From assembly GCA_963681505.1 (NCBI GenBank), contig OY811979.1, forward strand, positions 8,850,736-8,914,735: a DNA stretch of 64,000 nt, read 5' to 3'. A program made the translations under genes and the position numbers. Numbering within the stretch: position 1 is the stretch's first letter; each line of letters opens with the position of its first letter. Below, piece by piece: positions 10,108 through 22,013 of this stretch. Source of the stretch: Eunapius fragilis (Eukaryota; Porifera; Demospongiae; Spongillida; Spongillidae). The notes under the pieces are model-generated. The model saw only the letters and a list, made by a program, of their open reading frames with translations, was not told the DNA's origin and searched no databases.

Positions 10108-10350
10108 CATACGAGGACATCAGCGCTATTTGGGCTCCTACGATCGGAGAATATCAAGAGGTATGCAGGGAGCCTGAAAATTTACACGATCGCCGTGCCG
10201 TCTGCATCAGGTGTAATTGTTGGTCATGTACTACGTGTATTAACAGCAATTCTTGTTAAATTCATCGATCACGGTGGCGCTAGAGGGAGACCACAACCAG
10301 GAAAAGGATTAGAAGTTCCGTGTTCCTATATATTAGCAGGAAAGAAGAAA
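10108..10350 (+). pseudogene. HIRAN-like ORF fragment, frameshifted
   Basis: Two frames joined by one slip near 10197 spell a domain I recognise from many uncharacterised sponge and cnidarian proteins: IWAPTIGEYQEVCREPENLH and DRRAV, then GVIVGHVLRVL, then GKGLEVPCSYILAG. It resembles the HIRAN-type DNA-binding fold, and in those genomes it is often repeated and mobile-element associated. The identification is from pattern memory and no search was possible. There is no start codon or exon structure, so it is a remnant. Confidence 0.5.
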
Positions 10351-11098
10351 CTATTAACTGCAATGCAAAAGTACCTAAGCACATATCCATGCATAGATAG
10401 TATAGAGTGATATGCAATGAACTGACTGTGTTGTTCAGTGCTAAATACTGGCACGTAGCTGTGTGATGATCCAGGTGTAGTTACCATGAATACATGTACA
10501 TGTATATACTGCAATGTTGTTTCCAATGAGCTGCAATGTTTCGAATGAGCTCTGCATGATGCTGCCTGCGGGAGTTCATAATCCTTGCCTTCAAACATAC
10601 ACGGGCCTATGAACTTTAAATGGGTGCGATATAATGGTGCGTTCCAACAGATATAATCATGTAGTGGGCTACGTGTACCACATGCACGTATCCACCTCAT
10701 CCTGGCTTAATTCAATGTGAAAGCAGTTCAGAGATTGATTCTCTGGCCGCGGCTAGACCATGCTGTGAATAAGGTCTATAAGTTGTCTGCACTTATGACC
10801 TATATGTATTGTCTCTCTTGTTACTCCTGTACTATAGATGTTTTGAATGAGCTCTGCATGCATGATGTTGCCTGCAGGAGTTCATAATGTTTGCCTTAAA
10901 ACATCCACTGGCCTATGAATGTGATAAAATGGTGCATTCCAACAGATAATCATGTACATGTAGCGGGCTTTTTCCACTGTACTTTTGCAGAGGCGTATTT
11001 AGGGGGGTGGGGGGCTTAGGGGGCTCGGGCACCCCCCTCCGTCTCCGTCTCAAGGATGACCACAAGAATGGGCGTGGTTGCCAAACAATTTCGCGCTA

Positions 11099-11339
11099 CA
11101 GTGGCGGATCCAGGCATATTTTAGGGTCATTAAAACCGGGCAATTACGGGCACGGGCCCATAATTGCCCGGTTTTAATGAATCAGAAACCAACAGTACCC
11201 CCCCCCCCCCCCCCCCCGCTTTTCGTATTGGGCCAGAAACCGACAGCACCCCCCCCCCCCCCCCCCACCGCTTTTCGTATCGGTCGTATCGGGCCTGACC
11301 TTAAGCACCCCCCTCGCTGAAATCCTGGATACGCCACTG
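11099..11339. mobile_element. hAT-like MITE with internal G/C runs
   Basis: A 241-bp element with imperfect terminal inverted repeats, CAGTGGCGGATCCAGG and CCTGGATACGCCACTG. It carries two internal poly-C runs of about 20 each beside cttttcgtat...gggcc motifs, plus a nested palindrome around cattaaaaccgggcaatta. The CAGTG ends suggest a hAT origin, but no clean 8-bp target duplication is visible. A second partial end lies just upstream (about 10988-11045). Confidence 0.7.
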
Positions 11340-12540
11340 ATTTGTGAACCTGATGTTATAGCAACCAGTTATCTCAGGGTTTTACATGTAGCTGTTCGTA
11401 TGTGTGCACGATATGACGCTTTCCTAAATTTGTTTTGTATATTTATCATAAATGAGCATCTCCTTGTAATATCACACATGTTACACAACTGCTATGGACT
11501 TCCTATTTTCAACGCATCATATAATACACATTTGCTGTATGGTAAAATGTATATTCTTGCTTTAACTTCGTGTTTTTATCCCGAATCCCACGTTTATTAA
11601 GACCCACTATGGATTTTTGCTGATATGATCAAATTGCACCAGCACATTAAAAACGATACAGATGGGGAAATAATAGTGGGCTATGCATGTATACAACAGA
11701 AATTTCACCACGTGCTGTTTGATAGCTTTGGCTTACGTACTCGAACGAAACGGTAAAACACCACTACCATTCTCATTCCCGCCTGATGTAGCGATCCCTC
11801 GTGTTAAAATACTCAATCGGTTATCATAATTAGTTCCACTATTGTGCCGTGTGAGAAATGCACGAAATGACTTGGTATCTGGGAACTAATAAAACGCTCA
11901 ACTAAATTTGCGCATGGCATGTAGGATATAGTTTTGATAGTGTTTCGGCAACAACAAAAACATGTCAGGACCTGTTGTTATTATACACTAGTCTGGCACG
12001 CAGAAATTTTAATTTGCGCACTTGCGCTGCATCAATCCATATAAGCGTGGGCGTACCGTCGCTCTATCGTTTTTATTTTTAGCAGAACGGAGGTTTGGCA
12101 CAATGTATCGTACTATTTTAAGAGCAGAAGTCTCGTGAGCAGACGACACATCAATATTTAAAAGATGACGCAAGGTATTACATAATGACATACGCTTATG
12201 AATATAATTAGTTATGCTTGGTTGTAATTAATTTATTTCTCTTGATTTTAGTTAATGGATGCTTAATGTTCGTTTCACGATACACATATAGTATAATCAG
12301 ACCGATTTTTAGCGAATATTGAATGTGTTTGGAATTCAATTTGATAAAATTAATTTTTGTTAATTGATTTGAATTAATAATTTCTTGTCTTGAAACATGA
12401 TAAATCATTTAAAAATGTGACAAATTTATTGGTGAAATCAGAATTCTCAAATCTCTATCACAACTTTACATATTCATTCATGTCCTCCATTTCTGGCCAT
12501 GACTTTTCCTCGTTATGCATTTTGTATTCCTACTACGAAA
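11340..12540. other. No gene seen
   Basis: AT-rich, with short frames lacking domain signatures. No inverted repeat or splice pattern is evident. Confidence 0.5.
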
Positions 12541-12559
12541 TTAAAACTGCATTAATTGA

Positions 12560-12830
12560 TCAGCCAGACGTGGGGCACAGAACATGCATGTGTATGGGAT
12601 ACACGCATGCAAACAACATGCATGATCATCCATATAACATGCATAATACATTCATGGAACATGCATGATCATGCAGACATCATGCATAATGCATGCAAGA
12701 TCATGCATGAATCTTGCAAGGATTCATGCATGAAAGGTACGAATTTAATGCGTGTTCCATGCATGATAAAATGCAAGATTCATGCATGATTCTTGCAAAG
12801 ATTCATTGCATGATCATGCATGATCTTATT
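12560..12830. repeat. Cluster of ATGCATGATCATGCAT palindromes
   Basis: About 20 overlapping atgcat and gatcatgcat words occur within 270 bases. Many are self-complementary, so either strand can fold on itself at many registers. A CTTCTC pyrimidine repeat follows at 12839-12875. Confidence 0.75.
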
Positions 12831-13440
12831 CATTGGGCTTCTCCTTCTCCTTCTTCTCCTTCACCTTCTCCTTCCTTTCGTCAAACATAACTCAAGTTGG
12901 GAAAAGCGGAAAAAAACGATATTTGCACCAAAATGTATGTTCTGGTTGAAACATGCCTTCGCGTCAAAAGAGATCGGTACAATGAGAGCAAAGCATGAAC
13001 CTAGTTCGGTGGCAAACAAAGCAAAAGCCGGACAACGTTACAATGCGAACTCTGAGCAGAAGCGAGCCGACGAACGACAACGGGATCTTGAGTGAATCGT
13101 GTCAGGAAAAGGGCAAGGTACAGACCCTCGTCATCCTATTTTTAATTGTATCTTCCCATCTATCAACATGTATATATTTGTTGCTTCTTACTGTAGCTAT
13201 GATGATGACCCATGCGAGACGCTGGTCAAGCGCGGTACGGATAATGCAGGGAGCAGGGAGGGGTTTCCCCCTTTAGATTGTGCATTGTATGCTGTTTTCA
13301 TTACTGGATTGCATATTTGGGGGATTTAGAGCAAATCATGTGTTTGCTCTTTATACATGTATGTAGTAAGCATATGCGACTCATGTGTATTCGCTTACAG
13401 TATTTCACAATGTCACATTGTGTGCTGTGTGCTATTTTAG

Positions 13441-16065
13441 CCGCTGTCATGGCTGAGGATGATGAGATCAGGATGATTAGGACGTCCGTAGATGGAGGGG
13501 TGGAGAAGGTGGCAGCTGACCTCAAGGAGTACATAAAGCAGTGGGACAAGTAAGTTGTATGTACACATGGGTTGCATACATGCGCTTGTGAGACATTTTA
13601 TGACAAAAATGGGCCTGTGGTAGATTTTTTCAAGGTAATCAAATGAAGGCCATTGTTAAAGTGTATGAAAAGTTCAGCACTTCATGGATCCTACTTCAAG
13701 TGTGTAAAAAAAAAAAGGGTGAAGTATTCCATACGGATTAGGGTCATGCAAGAGGGGCGTTACTTGAAGGTTGCTTCTGAAGACCAAATGGATTATTTTC
13801 TTAACTAAGTCTGATGAGCTACATGTATAGGCTTGCACCATTGTCCAGGAGCACATACAGGAAAGGTAACCTTGTTGGGGAGGGATACAATGTCTGATGA
13901 TTTCAGTACTGATGTTAAAATCTTCAAGAAAAAAAATCCACAAACCCCAATTTTGACATAAAATATCTCATGTACATGCTGTAAATTTATGCATGTATAG
14001 TTTACATAACACCAAAATGTATAGTTACAATACAATACACCACAGGTGTGCAATGCAGTGATGATCTTAATGGAGTCGTGCATATACATATATACATGTA
14101 CTCACCATGTTGTTGTGCATTCATTATCCTCCAGGTTCAATCCAATCTATGCGTCACAAAAGGACGCCTTCTTTAGACGTTGGCATGCCCAGGATGCCTC
14201 TAGTGAGATGAGCACCCAGGTCCAAGAGATCGACACCATCATAAACCTGCGGTTCATTCTGTCTTTGACTGCTCTCCACTCAAGTACTCCATTGTTTCCC
14301 ACTGTAATGGTGGTTGAACAGGTTCCATGACGTTCTTCTTGACACTGCTGTTCCAAGAAACTGAATGACACCTGCTGTTTTATCACTGAAAACTCTGCCA
14401 AGTGAGCTGTGACCTGGTCTTGATTAGCATTTCATTTATCTAAGTGGTTTGCAACAGTACACAAAGAATTTATTCAGTGGTTAATGAAACTGTACTTTTC
14501 CATATGTTGTGATCGAGTTATCTCATTAACATCACATTAGTTGCTGATTTCACTGCTAATGATATTTGCTAATGTAACTGTAGCAAAACATTTACATGTA
14601 CACTTACTATGGACTCCTCAACATATTCTGCTTCACTTTGAGTGTGTATAGTGTGTTTATATGTGTATGTGCATGTGTTTATTTTAAAGCAGGCTTGAAT
14701 AAATGATGAAATTATTTTCATTTAGACTTGAATGCAAGCCGACCCAGAGTCTATTATTACTGATCTCAGCAATAGCCTCAATTTATTAGAGCACATTCAG
14801 ACATTAGATGTTCCGAACATTGAGTCTCAATTTAAGCCTCTCAATGACCAGTTCAACATGCTCCACCAGCATGAGGTGATGGTATCAGAGGCCGTGGCAC
14901 AAGAGCCTTCCTTCCAGCTGGGCCAGCTTTCAGCAGTGTTTGGTCTATGCTGATTCCAAGCTCAAGAAACACAAGGTATGTTTGCCTCACCATTATGTCC
15001 TACATAGGTTATTTTGTGTGCCGTGGTCACCTGTAAATTGCAGTGATATCTTGTATTGAGGTCGCAAGTCATGTGTGATCACAGCTCCTGTGTTGTTTAG
15101 AGCAAATCTTGTGTCACTGATCAGCACAGTTTAATGATGTTAAAATCCAATCAATGGACAGCAATTTTTGCAGACACAACTAGGGCAGCAGTGATTATTC
15201 CATTTCTGTTATCTTCCGCAGGAGAGTTTAGGACAGGTCTACTTCAGGAATTCAAGAAGACAATTGTACATTTGTCTGAGAAGTTTGAGGCCAGGTCCCT
15301 TAAAAGCTAAGGTGTCCATCTCAGATGGTTTGGAGTTCATTGAACTGATGCACATGCAGCTTAATACTCTCAAAGCTCAGGAAATGAAATCAGAATGGGT
15401 CTGAACATGTTCAAGATTGACCAACCTCCTTCCCATGTTATAGTTCTGCCGGAGAAGGTAAATTTTGGGTAGCGTAAAATGTTTGTGTGTGTGTGTGTGG
15501 GTGTGGGTGTGGGTGTGGAAGTCCAGAAACCATTTGACCTCAAGAGTATGTGTTTTCATGTGTGAGCATCTGTACCTATCTTCATTCTTGTACCAGGCTC
15601 TCCAAGGCATAGAGAATGCTTGGAAAGACCTGGCACTTGACATTGCACCATACAAGGAGAGAGGCTCCAGTATGTCCCTGCATGTAATACTGGTGGCCAT
15701 CCTTTCAAGTTCTCTCTCTCTGCCCTGCTTATTGTCAGGTCCACTGAGATGTTTCAGATGTTGGAGGACAATCAGGTGACCTTGTCCATCATGAAGGCCT
15801 CCCGCTGCATGAAGGCTTTTGAGAAGGAGATAGATAGGACCCTGCATGTCCCACATCCTGGAGATGGTGGAGATGATTCTTCAGGTGCAGAGGCAGTGGA
15901 TGTAACTTGAGGTGGGATTTGGGTTGGGAGAAGGTCGTATGTACTTTTTGAAGTACATACAACCTTCTCACAACCTTAAATTTGCATCTTAGAACATCTT
16001 TGTTGGGGAAGACATTCGAAAGCAGCTCCCAAAAGAGTCTACAGACTTTGACTCAGTCAGAGGCT
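13441..16065 (+). pseudogene. Axonemal dynein heavy chain, stem and linker exons (broken)
   Basis: Exons on the plus strand spell the stem-to-linker part of a ciliary dynein heavy chain. They are 13441-13549 (RMIRTSVDGGVEKVAADLKE, good GTAAGT donor), 14135-about 14260 (FNPIYASQKDAFFRRWHAQD), about 14731-14975, about 15222-15457 (GLNMFKIDQPPS), about 15598-15905 (DLALDIAPYKERGS, STEMFQMLEDNQVTLSIMKA), and 15993-16065 (NIFVGEDIRKQLPKESTDFD). The last two match the linker region, the lever of the motor. Several exons need frame changes (near 14930, 15300, 15400, 15845), and an in-frame TAA replaces the tyrosine codon after QRQWM at about 15898. It therefore looks like a pseudogene. The matching AAA1 exons lie 17 kb away at 33535-34675, and about 350 residues of linker between the two blocks are missing from the window. 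Confidence 0.72.
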
Positions 16066-16540
16066 GTAAGTACAGTATGCAGGAGGGCATGGTTGTTTCA
16101 TTGCATTGAAAAGTGGGCAAAAAGCCCTAAGCCAGTTAGCAAAAATTTTTCCATAGTAATGGGGTTGATTACGCCCTTAGCAACAACCTGTCCTGAAAAC
16201 ACAGTCTTTTTTGCAAAGGGCTCTTTTCTACAGAGGGTATGTATTGAGCGTTGGTTTCTTCTAAACTTTGTGCACTTAAATACCCATAGTATGGGCAGAC
16301 CGTTCTACTGGAACCCTGATATATAGTCGTGAGTGCGATGGGTGTTCTAGGAGTAGGGGGGGTAAATCCATGCCGTAGTAAAGTTTCTGCCCTTATAAAG
16401 TTCGCTGAATTTTTTATAGTATGACAGTGGAGGGTTTTCCAGTAGGTTTTTTCTTAGAACTCGTGGTGCCGCGTTTTCTAGCGGAATATTTTTGAGTTTG
16501 GAATATTGCATTTCTAACACTATTTATTCCAGCCTATAGG

Positions 16541-16632
16541 CAGGGGCGGATACAGAATTTTTCAAAAGGGGGTTTAGATATGAAAAGAGGGTGTGTGTAC
16601 ATGTATATGTGTGTGTGTATGTGTGTGTGTGT

Positions 16633-16683
<51 letters not shown>

Positions 16684-17211
16684 ATTCCAGCCTAGGCAGG
16701 GGCGGATATAGGATTTTCCAAAAAGGGGGGGGGGGGGGGGGGTTAGATATGAAAAGCGGGTGTGAGTGTGTGTGTGTTGTGTATATTCCAGCCTAGGCAG
16801 GGGCAGATACAGGATTTTCCAAAAGGGGGGGTTGAGACCCGCGATACGAAATGTGTGTGTGTGTGGGGGGGGGGGGGTGCTGTCTGCTTTAGACCCGACA
16901 CGAAAAGGGGGGGGGGGGGGGTGCTGCCCTCTTCAGGCCTGATACAAAAAGCCGGGGGAGGGGGTGCTGTCTGCTTCAGGCCCGATACGAAAAGCGGGGG
17001 GGGGGAGGGGGGGGGGGGTGCTGTCCATTTAAGGCCTGATACGAAAAGCGGAGGGGGGGGGGGGGTGGGGGGGTGCTGTCCGGCGCTTCAGGCCCGATAC
17101 TAAAAGCGGGGAAGGGGGAGGGGCTGTTTAGCATAAGAGGGGGCGTTACCATATATGAAAGGGGGGGTTGCAACCCCCAAAACCCCTCCCCCCCCCCTGG
17201 ATCCGCCTCTG
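16541..17211. mobile_element. G-run MITE with tandemly amplified interior
   Basis: Starts CAGGGGCGGATACAGAATTT and ends CCTGGATCCGCCTCTG. The 5' end is repeated three times in tandem (about 16541, 16698, 16797), each copy trailing a (GT)n tract. A chain of about 60-bp units with cccgatacgaaaagcgg, a G run and gtgctgtc follows. This is an expanded member of the family at 38777-39054. Confidence 0.75.
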
Positions 17212-17230
17212 AAGTACATTGTATTTTGAC

Positions 17231-17334
17231 AGCATTAAGTCCTTGGACATATCCAAGATGAAGGATTTTGTGGAAGGCACCCATATGAACTCTGCAGACG
17301 TTGAGGTGGAGTTCAAATCAGACTGGAGGGCGTG
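17231..17334 (+). other. Possible orphan exon
   Basis: After a good acceptor (tattttgacag) an open frame reads SIKSLDISKMKDFVEGTHMN to a TGA at 17333. The style is that of a dynein stem exon, but it lies downstream of the linker exons, so its membership of that gene is doubtful. Confidence 0.3.
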
Positions 17335-17465
17335 ATAGGGGTAAGTCTGGGAACTGGAGTTGGTGATAGTCCAGCTAGGGCATGTGTTAGTGGTGAGTGT
17401 GGGACTGGAACTGGATATACTTTTATGTTGTATATGGAGGGTTTTGCATGTTCTGTACGGTTAGT

Positions 17466-19645
17466 GACCAATGGATTGGTGCTTTGTATCAAACTTGGAC
17501 TACTACATAATGCAATTTCAGTCACAGCACTACACACCATTCCCTGTTGGCTCATTGTATTTTTAATTACATGCACACATAAACAAAAGCGAACATACAC
17601 ACACATGCATGCATGCGCATGTACACTCACATGCATACACAGGTTCTTTGAATAGATGGGAAAAAGGAGGACATTTTATGAAAGAGGGGGACAAATATAT
17701 ATTTCGCTTGTGGATATTTTGTCTGGGGATGGGATCTGCTATGATACCAGTATGAGCATGGCATGATGTCTCCCAGCAACAGTAGAAGTTTTTGAGACTG
17801 GGGTTCCTTAACTCTTTACAGGGATAGAACAACAGGCTAGGGTTTTGTGATCTGTCTAGTGTCCTGCATGTGAATGTAACCGATGTGCCTTTACCATGAA
17901 TGCGTGCATACCTGTGTGATTCTACTCGTTTAGGTGTGCTTAGCTTGTATAGATGTTGTGACCATCTATTAATGTAATAAGCCACAGTTGCAGACACAGG
18001 CAACACATACAAGTGCATCTAATAGGAGCAAGTATACCCGAGTGGTATGAAGTCTGAATGCAAGCAAGCCATATGAAGGGACACACTGCATACTGCTTAC
18101 CCCAAGAACTGTGATATTTTTGTGTGGGAGTGTGTGCACACAGTTATTTTGTGTGTGACTTGTAGTGAGGGACTATGTAGTCAATGTACACATCATACAG
18201 ACAATTGTGTGTACAAGATTTCCAATGTGTTGAAGGCATAAATTTGGGGGGTCTGAGTATTGTCAACAGCACCATTGTGGCCATATAATACTGGCATAGT
18301 GTATGTTATGTCATCAGTGGTGTAAACTGATTGGTCATTGCTTTGCTGCTCACAGGCAACAGTCTCCATAATACCAGATTATAAACTGGCATGGGTGTAA
18401 ACTACTAGGGTAACGTACCATTCCAAATCGTCTTCATGTATACATTGCAGTGAACACAAACGCTGCGCCGGTCGAGTTTAAGTAGGATGACGTTTTTTGT
18501 AGCGATTATATCTCAGTCACAAATACACCAGCGACAGCACGTGTGGCCTGTGTCCGAGAAAGAAAAAAAAAACGAATCACCCTCGTAGAAATGAACAACC
18601 ATACAAGCTCAACTACAATACGTGATTGCAAAAGGGTTTGAGCTTACGCACGTTATCTTAGCCTTTGGATCACGTAGGCTCGATCAACTCGAGGTTTTCA
18701 TGTCGCCACGCGCCACCGTAAACTCCCAACTTGTTTACGCAACTGATGGACACAGGGAAAAGTTTCAAAATCCCAGCCTTGGGTTTTTTTTTTTTTTTTT
18801 TTTTTTAACTAAAAGCCATCCTGGAATTGACATGGGGAATATCGCAAAAACCATCCTGGGATTTGGCGTCCAGGGTGGATTTATAGCTTAAAAACCATGC
18901 TGGGTTTGTCGAACAAAAACCATGTTGAGCTCATTTTTATTCATTGCTTCAACATGGTTTTTTGTTCGACAAACCCAGTATGGTTTTTAAGCTATAGTCA
19001 CCCTGGACGCCAAATCCCAGGATGGTTGTTGCCATGCTAGATGCTCAATTCCAGGATGGCTTTTTGTTTAAAAAAGAAAAACAAGGCTGGGATTTTGAAA
19101 CTTTTTCCTGTGGGAGACGCAGACCGGTGTAACCAAGTGATGCTCACGTGACAAGCAACTTGCAAAATGTCAGGTCCACCTCCGGATGGCCTGGGCTATC
19201 GATTCGAGGGAGGGTGGGGCACTTGATGGGAAGTGTCTCTGGGGTTAAAATAGCAATAACGGAACAATGGCTGAGCAATCGGAAGATAAATGAATGACAA
19301 CTATCAAACGCCGCAGTTTTGTAACCGCTCATCACATCTCAAACGAAAAGGCGGAAAAAAATAGCGGGTGCAGTGTTGTAAATGTGCTGCAAATTTGAAC
19401 GCGAAAAGGCATTCTTTCATCGAGATCCATTGAAATCTAACTGTTCTGGTTGTTTAATCATGAGGACCCCCCCAGGGAGTAAATAAAAACATTCGACAAC
19501 AAAATGCAGTAGTAAAATGGTCCGGTAATATATGTAGTAAGTTTGAAGGACAGAGCTTTCAAGGTCGCAACGATACTGCAAAATGAATTGAAGACATGTT
19601 AAAAATCACATAAGCCCAGTTTTCTCTTGCACTGCCCCAAATACA
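17466..19645 (+). repeat. Large dispersed repeat, copy A
   Basis: About 1.8 kb (without the nested element) that is highly similar to 40258-42067 in the same orientation and to 37606-39560 in reverse. The right boundary is sharp, after ctcttgcactgcccca. The left boundary is near gaccaatggattggtgc. No coding potential is seen, and the ends are not inverted repeats of each other. It carries the foldback element at 18751-19112. Its origin is unknown; it may be a large non-autonomous transposon or a segmental duplication. Confidence 0.85.
18751..19112. mobile_element. Foldback element with CACAG ends, 3-bp TSD
   Basis: A 362-bp near-perfect palindrome that begins CACAGGGAAAAGTTTCAAAA and ends with the complement (...CCTGTG), flanked by the duplication GGA (18748-18750, 19113-19115). 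The empty site is visible in the related repeat copy at about 41535. Each arm is made of three or four reiterations of AAAACCATNCTGGGATTTGG, as expected of subterminal transposase-binding sites. The 3-bp duplication and CAC start suggest a CACTA-type non-autonomous element; that class call is inference. A second copy is at 38121-38465. Confidence 0.85.
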
Positions 19646-19837
19646 ACGAAAACGCGCCGAAGTAACATGATAACAGTAAAAAGTGGCTGGGGCGATACAT
19701 CTTCACGTGCTGTATTGCGTAGCCACGTCCAAACCATGATTATTAATGCCCCTCCCCTCGCAAAAAAATTCTGGATCCGCCCCTGACCAGGCTGTTAAAT
19801 GTATATCTAGTAACTCTTACCCAAATCTGGCTATAAG

Positions 19838-20492
19838 TTAACTTTGAACACTGAACACATTCGCAACACACAGAGATTTAGAACAAGGTTGATCTAACGT
19901 CCCCTGTGGTGAAGGGGTCTGTGTGATGGCAGTGGTCCCTTCCTGGGGGGGCCTGCCCTTCTTGATTCTGGGTTTCTTGGGAGGTGGGGGCTGCGCTGGA
20001 GCTTCTTCCAGAGCCATCTTGCTTTTGTCTTCATGGCTCTCCCTAGACTTGACCCCTGGGTGAGGAGGGGGGATTAGATGTCCAGGCACATGCAAACTTA
20101 AATTTGCTGTGACTTTACTTTTGACATACGACAACTCGAGAGCAGCAGACGCAAAGTTTCAACATTTCCCACCATAGTGCCCATGTGGAGGGGGATAACA
20201 CCATCGTCATTCTGGTGATTGACGTCATGTCCTTCACTAGTAAGTAGTCTTACAATATTACTGTCCCCGAAGGCAGCCACGTGCAACAGAGTACCTGCCT
20301 CATCGTTTGGGTGGCCTATGAGCTCACTCCATAAGATCTCTGTCACCTTACTGGTGCATGGATGATGGTGTTGGATGTGTGTCTGTGTGCATCTGTGAGT
20401 ATGTATGTGAGCGTGTGTGGCCAAAGGATTTCTGACCTGGTGTCTCCCTCTATGATGGCTGAGATCAGGTCTTCCTGCTCTTCGACCGACAT
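19838..20492 (-). CDS. Small ankyrin-repeat protein with AT-hook-like tail
   Basis: A three-exon model, 20492-20437, 20350-20130 and 20055-19838, keeps frame across both GT-AG introns and gives 164 aa. The start is the ATG at 20492 (MSVEEQEDLISAIIEGDT). Two ankyrin repeats follow (AGTLLHVAAFGDSNIVRLL and DGVIPLHMGTMVGNVETLRL), which normally mediate protein binding. The C-terminal exon is basic and proline-rich (PPPPKKPRIKKGRPPQEG) and includes a KKGRP core like an AT-hook, so a nuclear, DNA-associated role is possible but inferred. The first intron is CA/GT-rich. Upstream exons could exist beyond 20492. The gene lies next to PP2C-like exons on the same strand (21272-21558), which could belong to the same transcript. 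Confidence 0.6.
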
Positions 20493-21271
20493 GTCACTCA
20501 GATCAGATCCGGGCAAACCCAGTGGGGGTTGAACTCAAAGACTCTCCCAGCTCAAGGGAATTGTCTGACCAAGCGGATATCACCAGGGATGGAGAAATGT
20601 TGCTCCAACCTCGACCATCTACAATGGATGAACCTCGTCCATCCGAATTTGAGATGTATCTGGACAACCATCTATACGTGTTGTGTGAACTTCACAATTC
20701 CTGCTGGAGGATGATAGTGGAGTGTGCTGGTTACTTGCCCAGAACAGTGATGGTACAGAAGTGGTATCCCTCAGGTATGTAACAGGTACCAATGCGGGAC
20801 CAGAACAAGAGTCACGCCCCTAATGAGTACTAGGTATCACATTGTCTGTCACTTGGTGGGAGGGGGAGGAGGAGGATGGAGAGGGGGAGGGGGAGGGGGA
20901 GTAAACTACATGTACTAACATTCAAGCACACAGAATGCATTCAAATCCAATATGCTGGAAGTGCACACTGACACACAATGTTTGTACACCAGGGACACAC
21001 CTCATTAAATAAATGCTTGGCCACTCCCCTTGCCAGGGTAGGCCACTCCCCTTGCCACCTCCTCAGCAGCAGCAGACAACTCAAAACAACAACCTATCTG
21101 ACCACACCTCCCTGCTGCGAGGACACAACAGGCTGGATATGGTACAATGTGCAAGCTTTGATGTAGGGGGGACAGTGGGAAGGGAGAGGGAAAGTGGGGA
21201 GAGTATACTATGTTAGAAGACAAAATGTACCACCGGGATGACGTCAGGTAGATATTTAGACATTTTCTTAC

Positions 21272-21558
21272 CCAAGCTCTCAACCAGGAGGGTCTCTGAT
21301 GGGTCACCTGGTTTGTGGTCTTTGGTAAGGACCTTGGCCATGACTGCTGGTTCTCCTGGCATGTGTCTGAATGGGTTATAATAGCTGTGGTGAAATGTGA
21401 GTGCGTGTTGTGTAGGAATCCATGTGCGCGTGTCAATGGAACCACACGAGCGTACCTAGAACGGCCGTTGGGTCCCCAACGTTCGCTACAAATATCTTGT
21501 CCTGTCGGAAAATGACCGCCGACATATTGATGTTGAAATGGTCGACGCATGTAAACAT
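21272..21558 (-). CDS. PP2C-type phosphatase exons (partial)
   Basis: Two exons joined in phase (about 21558-21456 and 21355-21272) read MSAVIFRQDKIFVANVGDPT, AVLGEPAVMAKVLTKDHKPG and DPSETLLVESLG. This matches the conserved core of metal-dependent PP2C/PPM phosphatases, in which a GDSRAVL-type strand is followed by a DHKP motif. The usual serine after GD is a proline here. The upstream metal-binding motifs and the downstream C-terminal half are not found within the window, so this is a truncated gene or a fragment. An ATG in frame at the exon start does not prove a real start. Donor sites (GTACGC, GTAAGA) look functional. Confidence 0.6.
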
Positions 21559-22013
21559 TTTGTAATATTTCATAATAATTATCAGACAATTGAATACGGC
21601 AAATTGAACCACGTTGGTGTTACAGCTACGTCGCTACGGAGATGATATATAAGATATTATCTCTGGTCGCTAGTACAGCCAGGTCATTGGATCTGCAAAC
21701 AGTCATGTGAAAGTGATTGATGGACATGTGCACATGAGGTGAGACAACAGGAACAATTAGTATGCACTTACACAAACGTCCACTTTTGTGCCCAAATGAT
21801 TACGGATACGAATAGGAATGCACGTGCAGTGCTGTTCTAGCCTCTTATACTTGTTTGGAAAACACGCTGAGGGTTGCACAAATCAAATCCACACATTTGG
21901 CCCTCCTATTATCACGTGATTAAGCCCTTAACAAGAAGCCTCCGTACATATTGTGTGACAGCTGGATTTAGTGTGCACCCGTGACCAGGAATTAGGAAAT
22001 TCACCCTAACCCT

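Noticed and set aside
20522-20782. Plus-strand 86-aa frame (ELSDQADITRDGEMLLQPRP...)
   Set aside because: It reads like protein and ends at a donor-like GTATGT, but it overlaps the upstream region of the minus-strand ankyrin gene and has no recognised domain or partner exon.
21005-21589. 194-aa minus-strand frame as one protein
   Set aside because: The PP2C signature lies in other frames joined by a splice. The long frame is a shadow crossing the intron.
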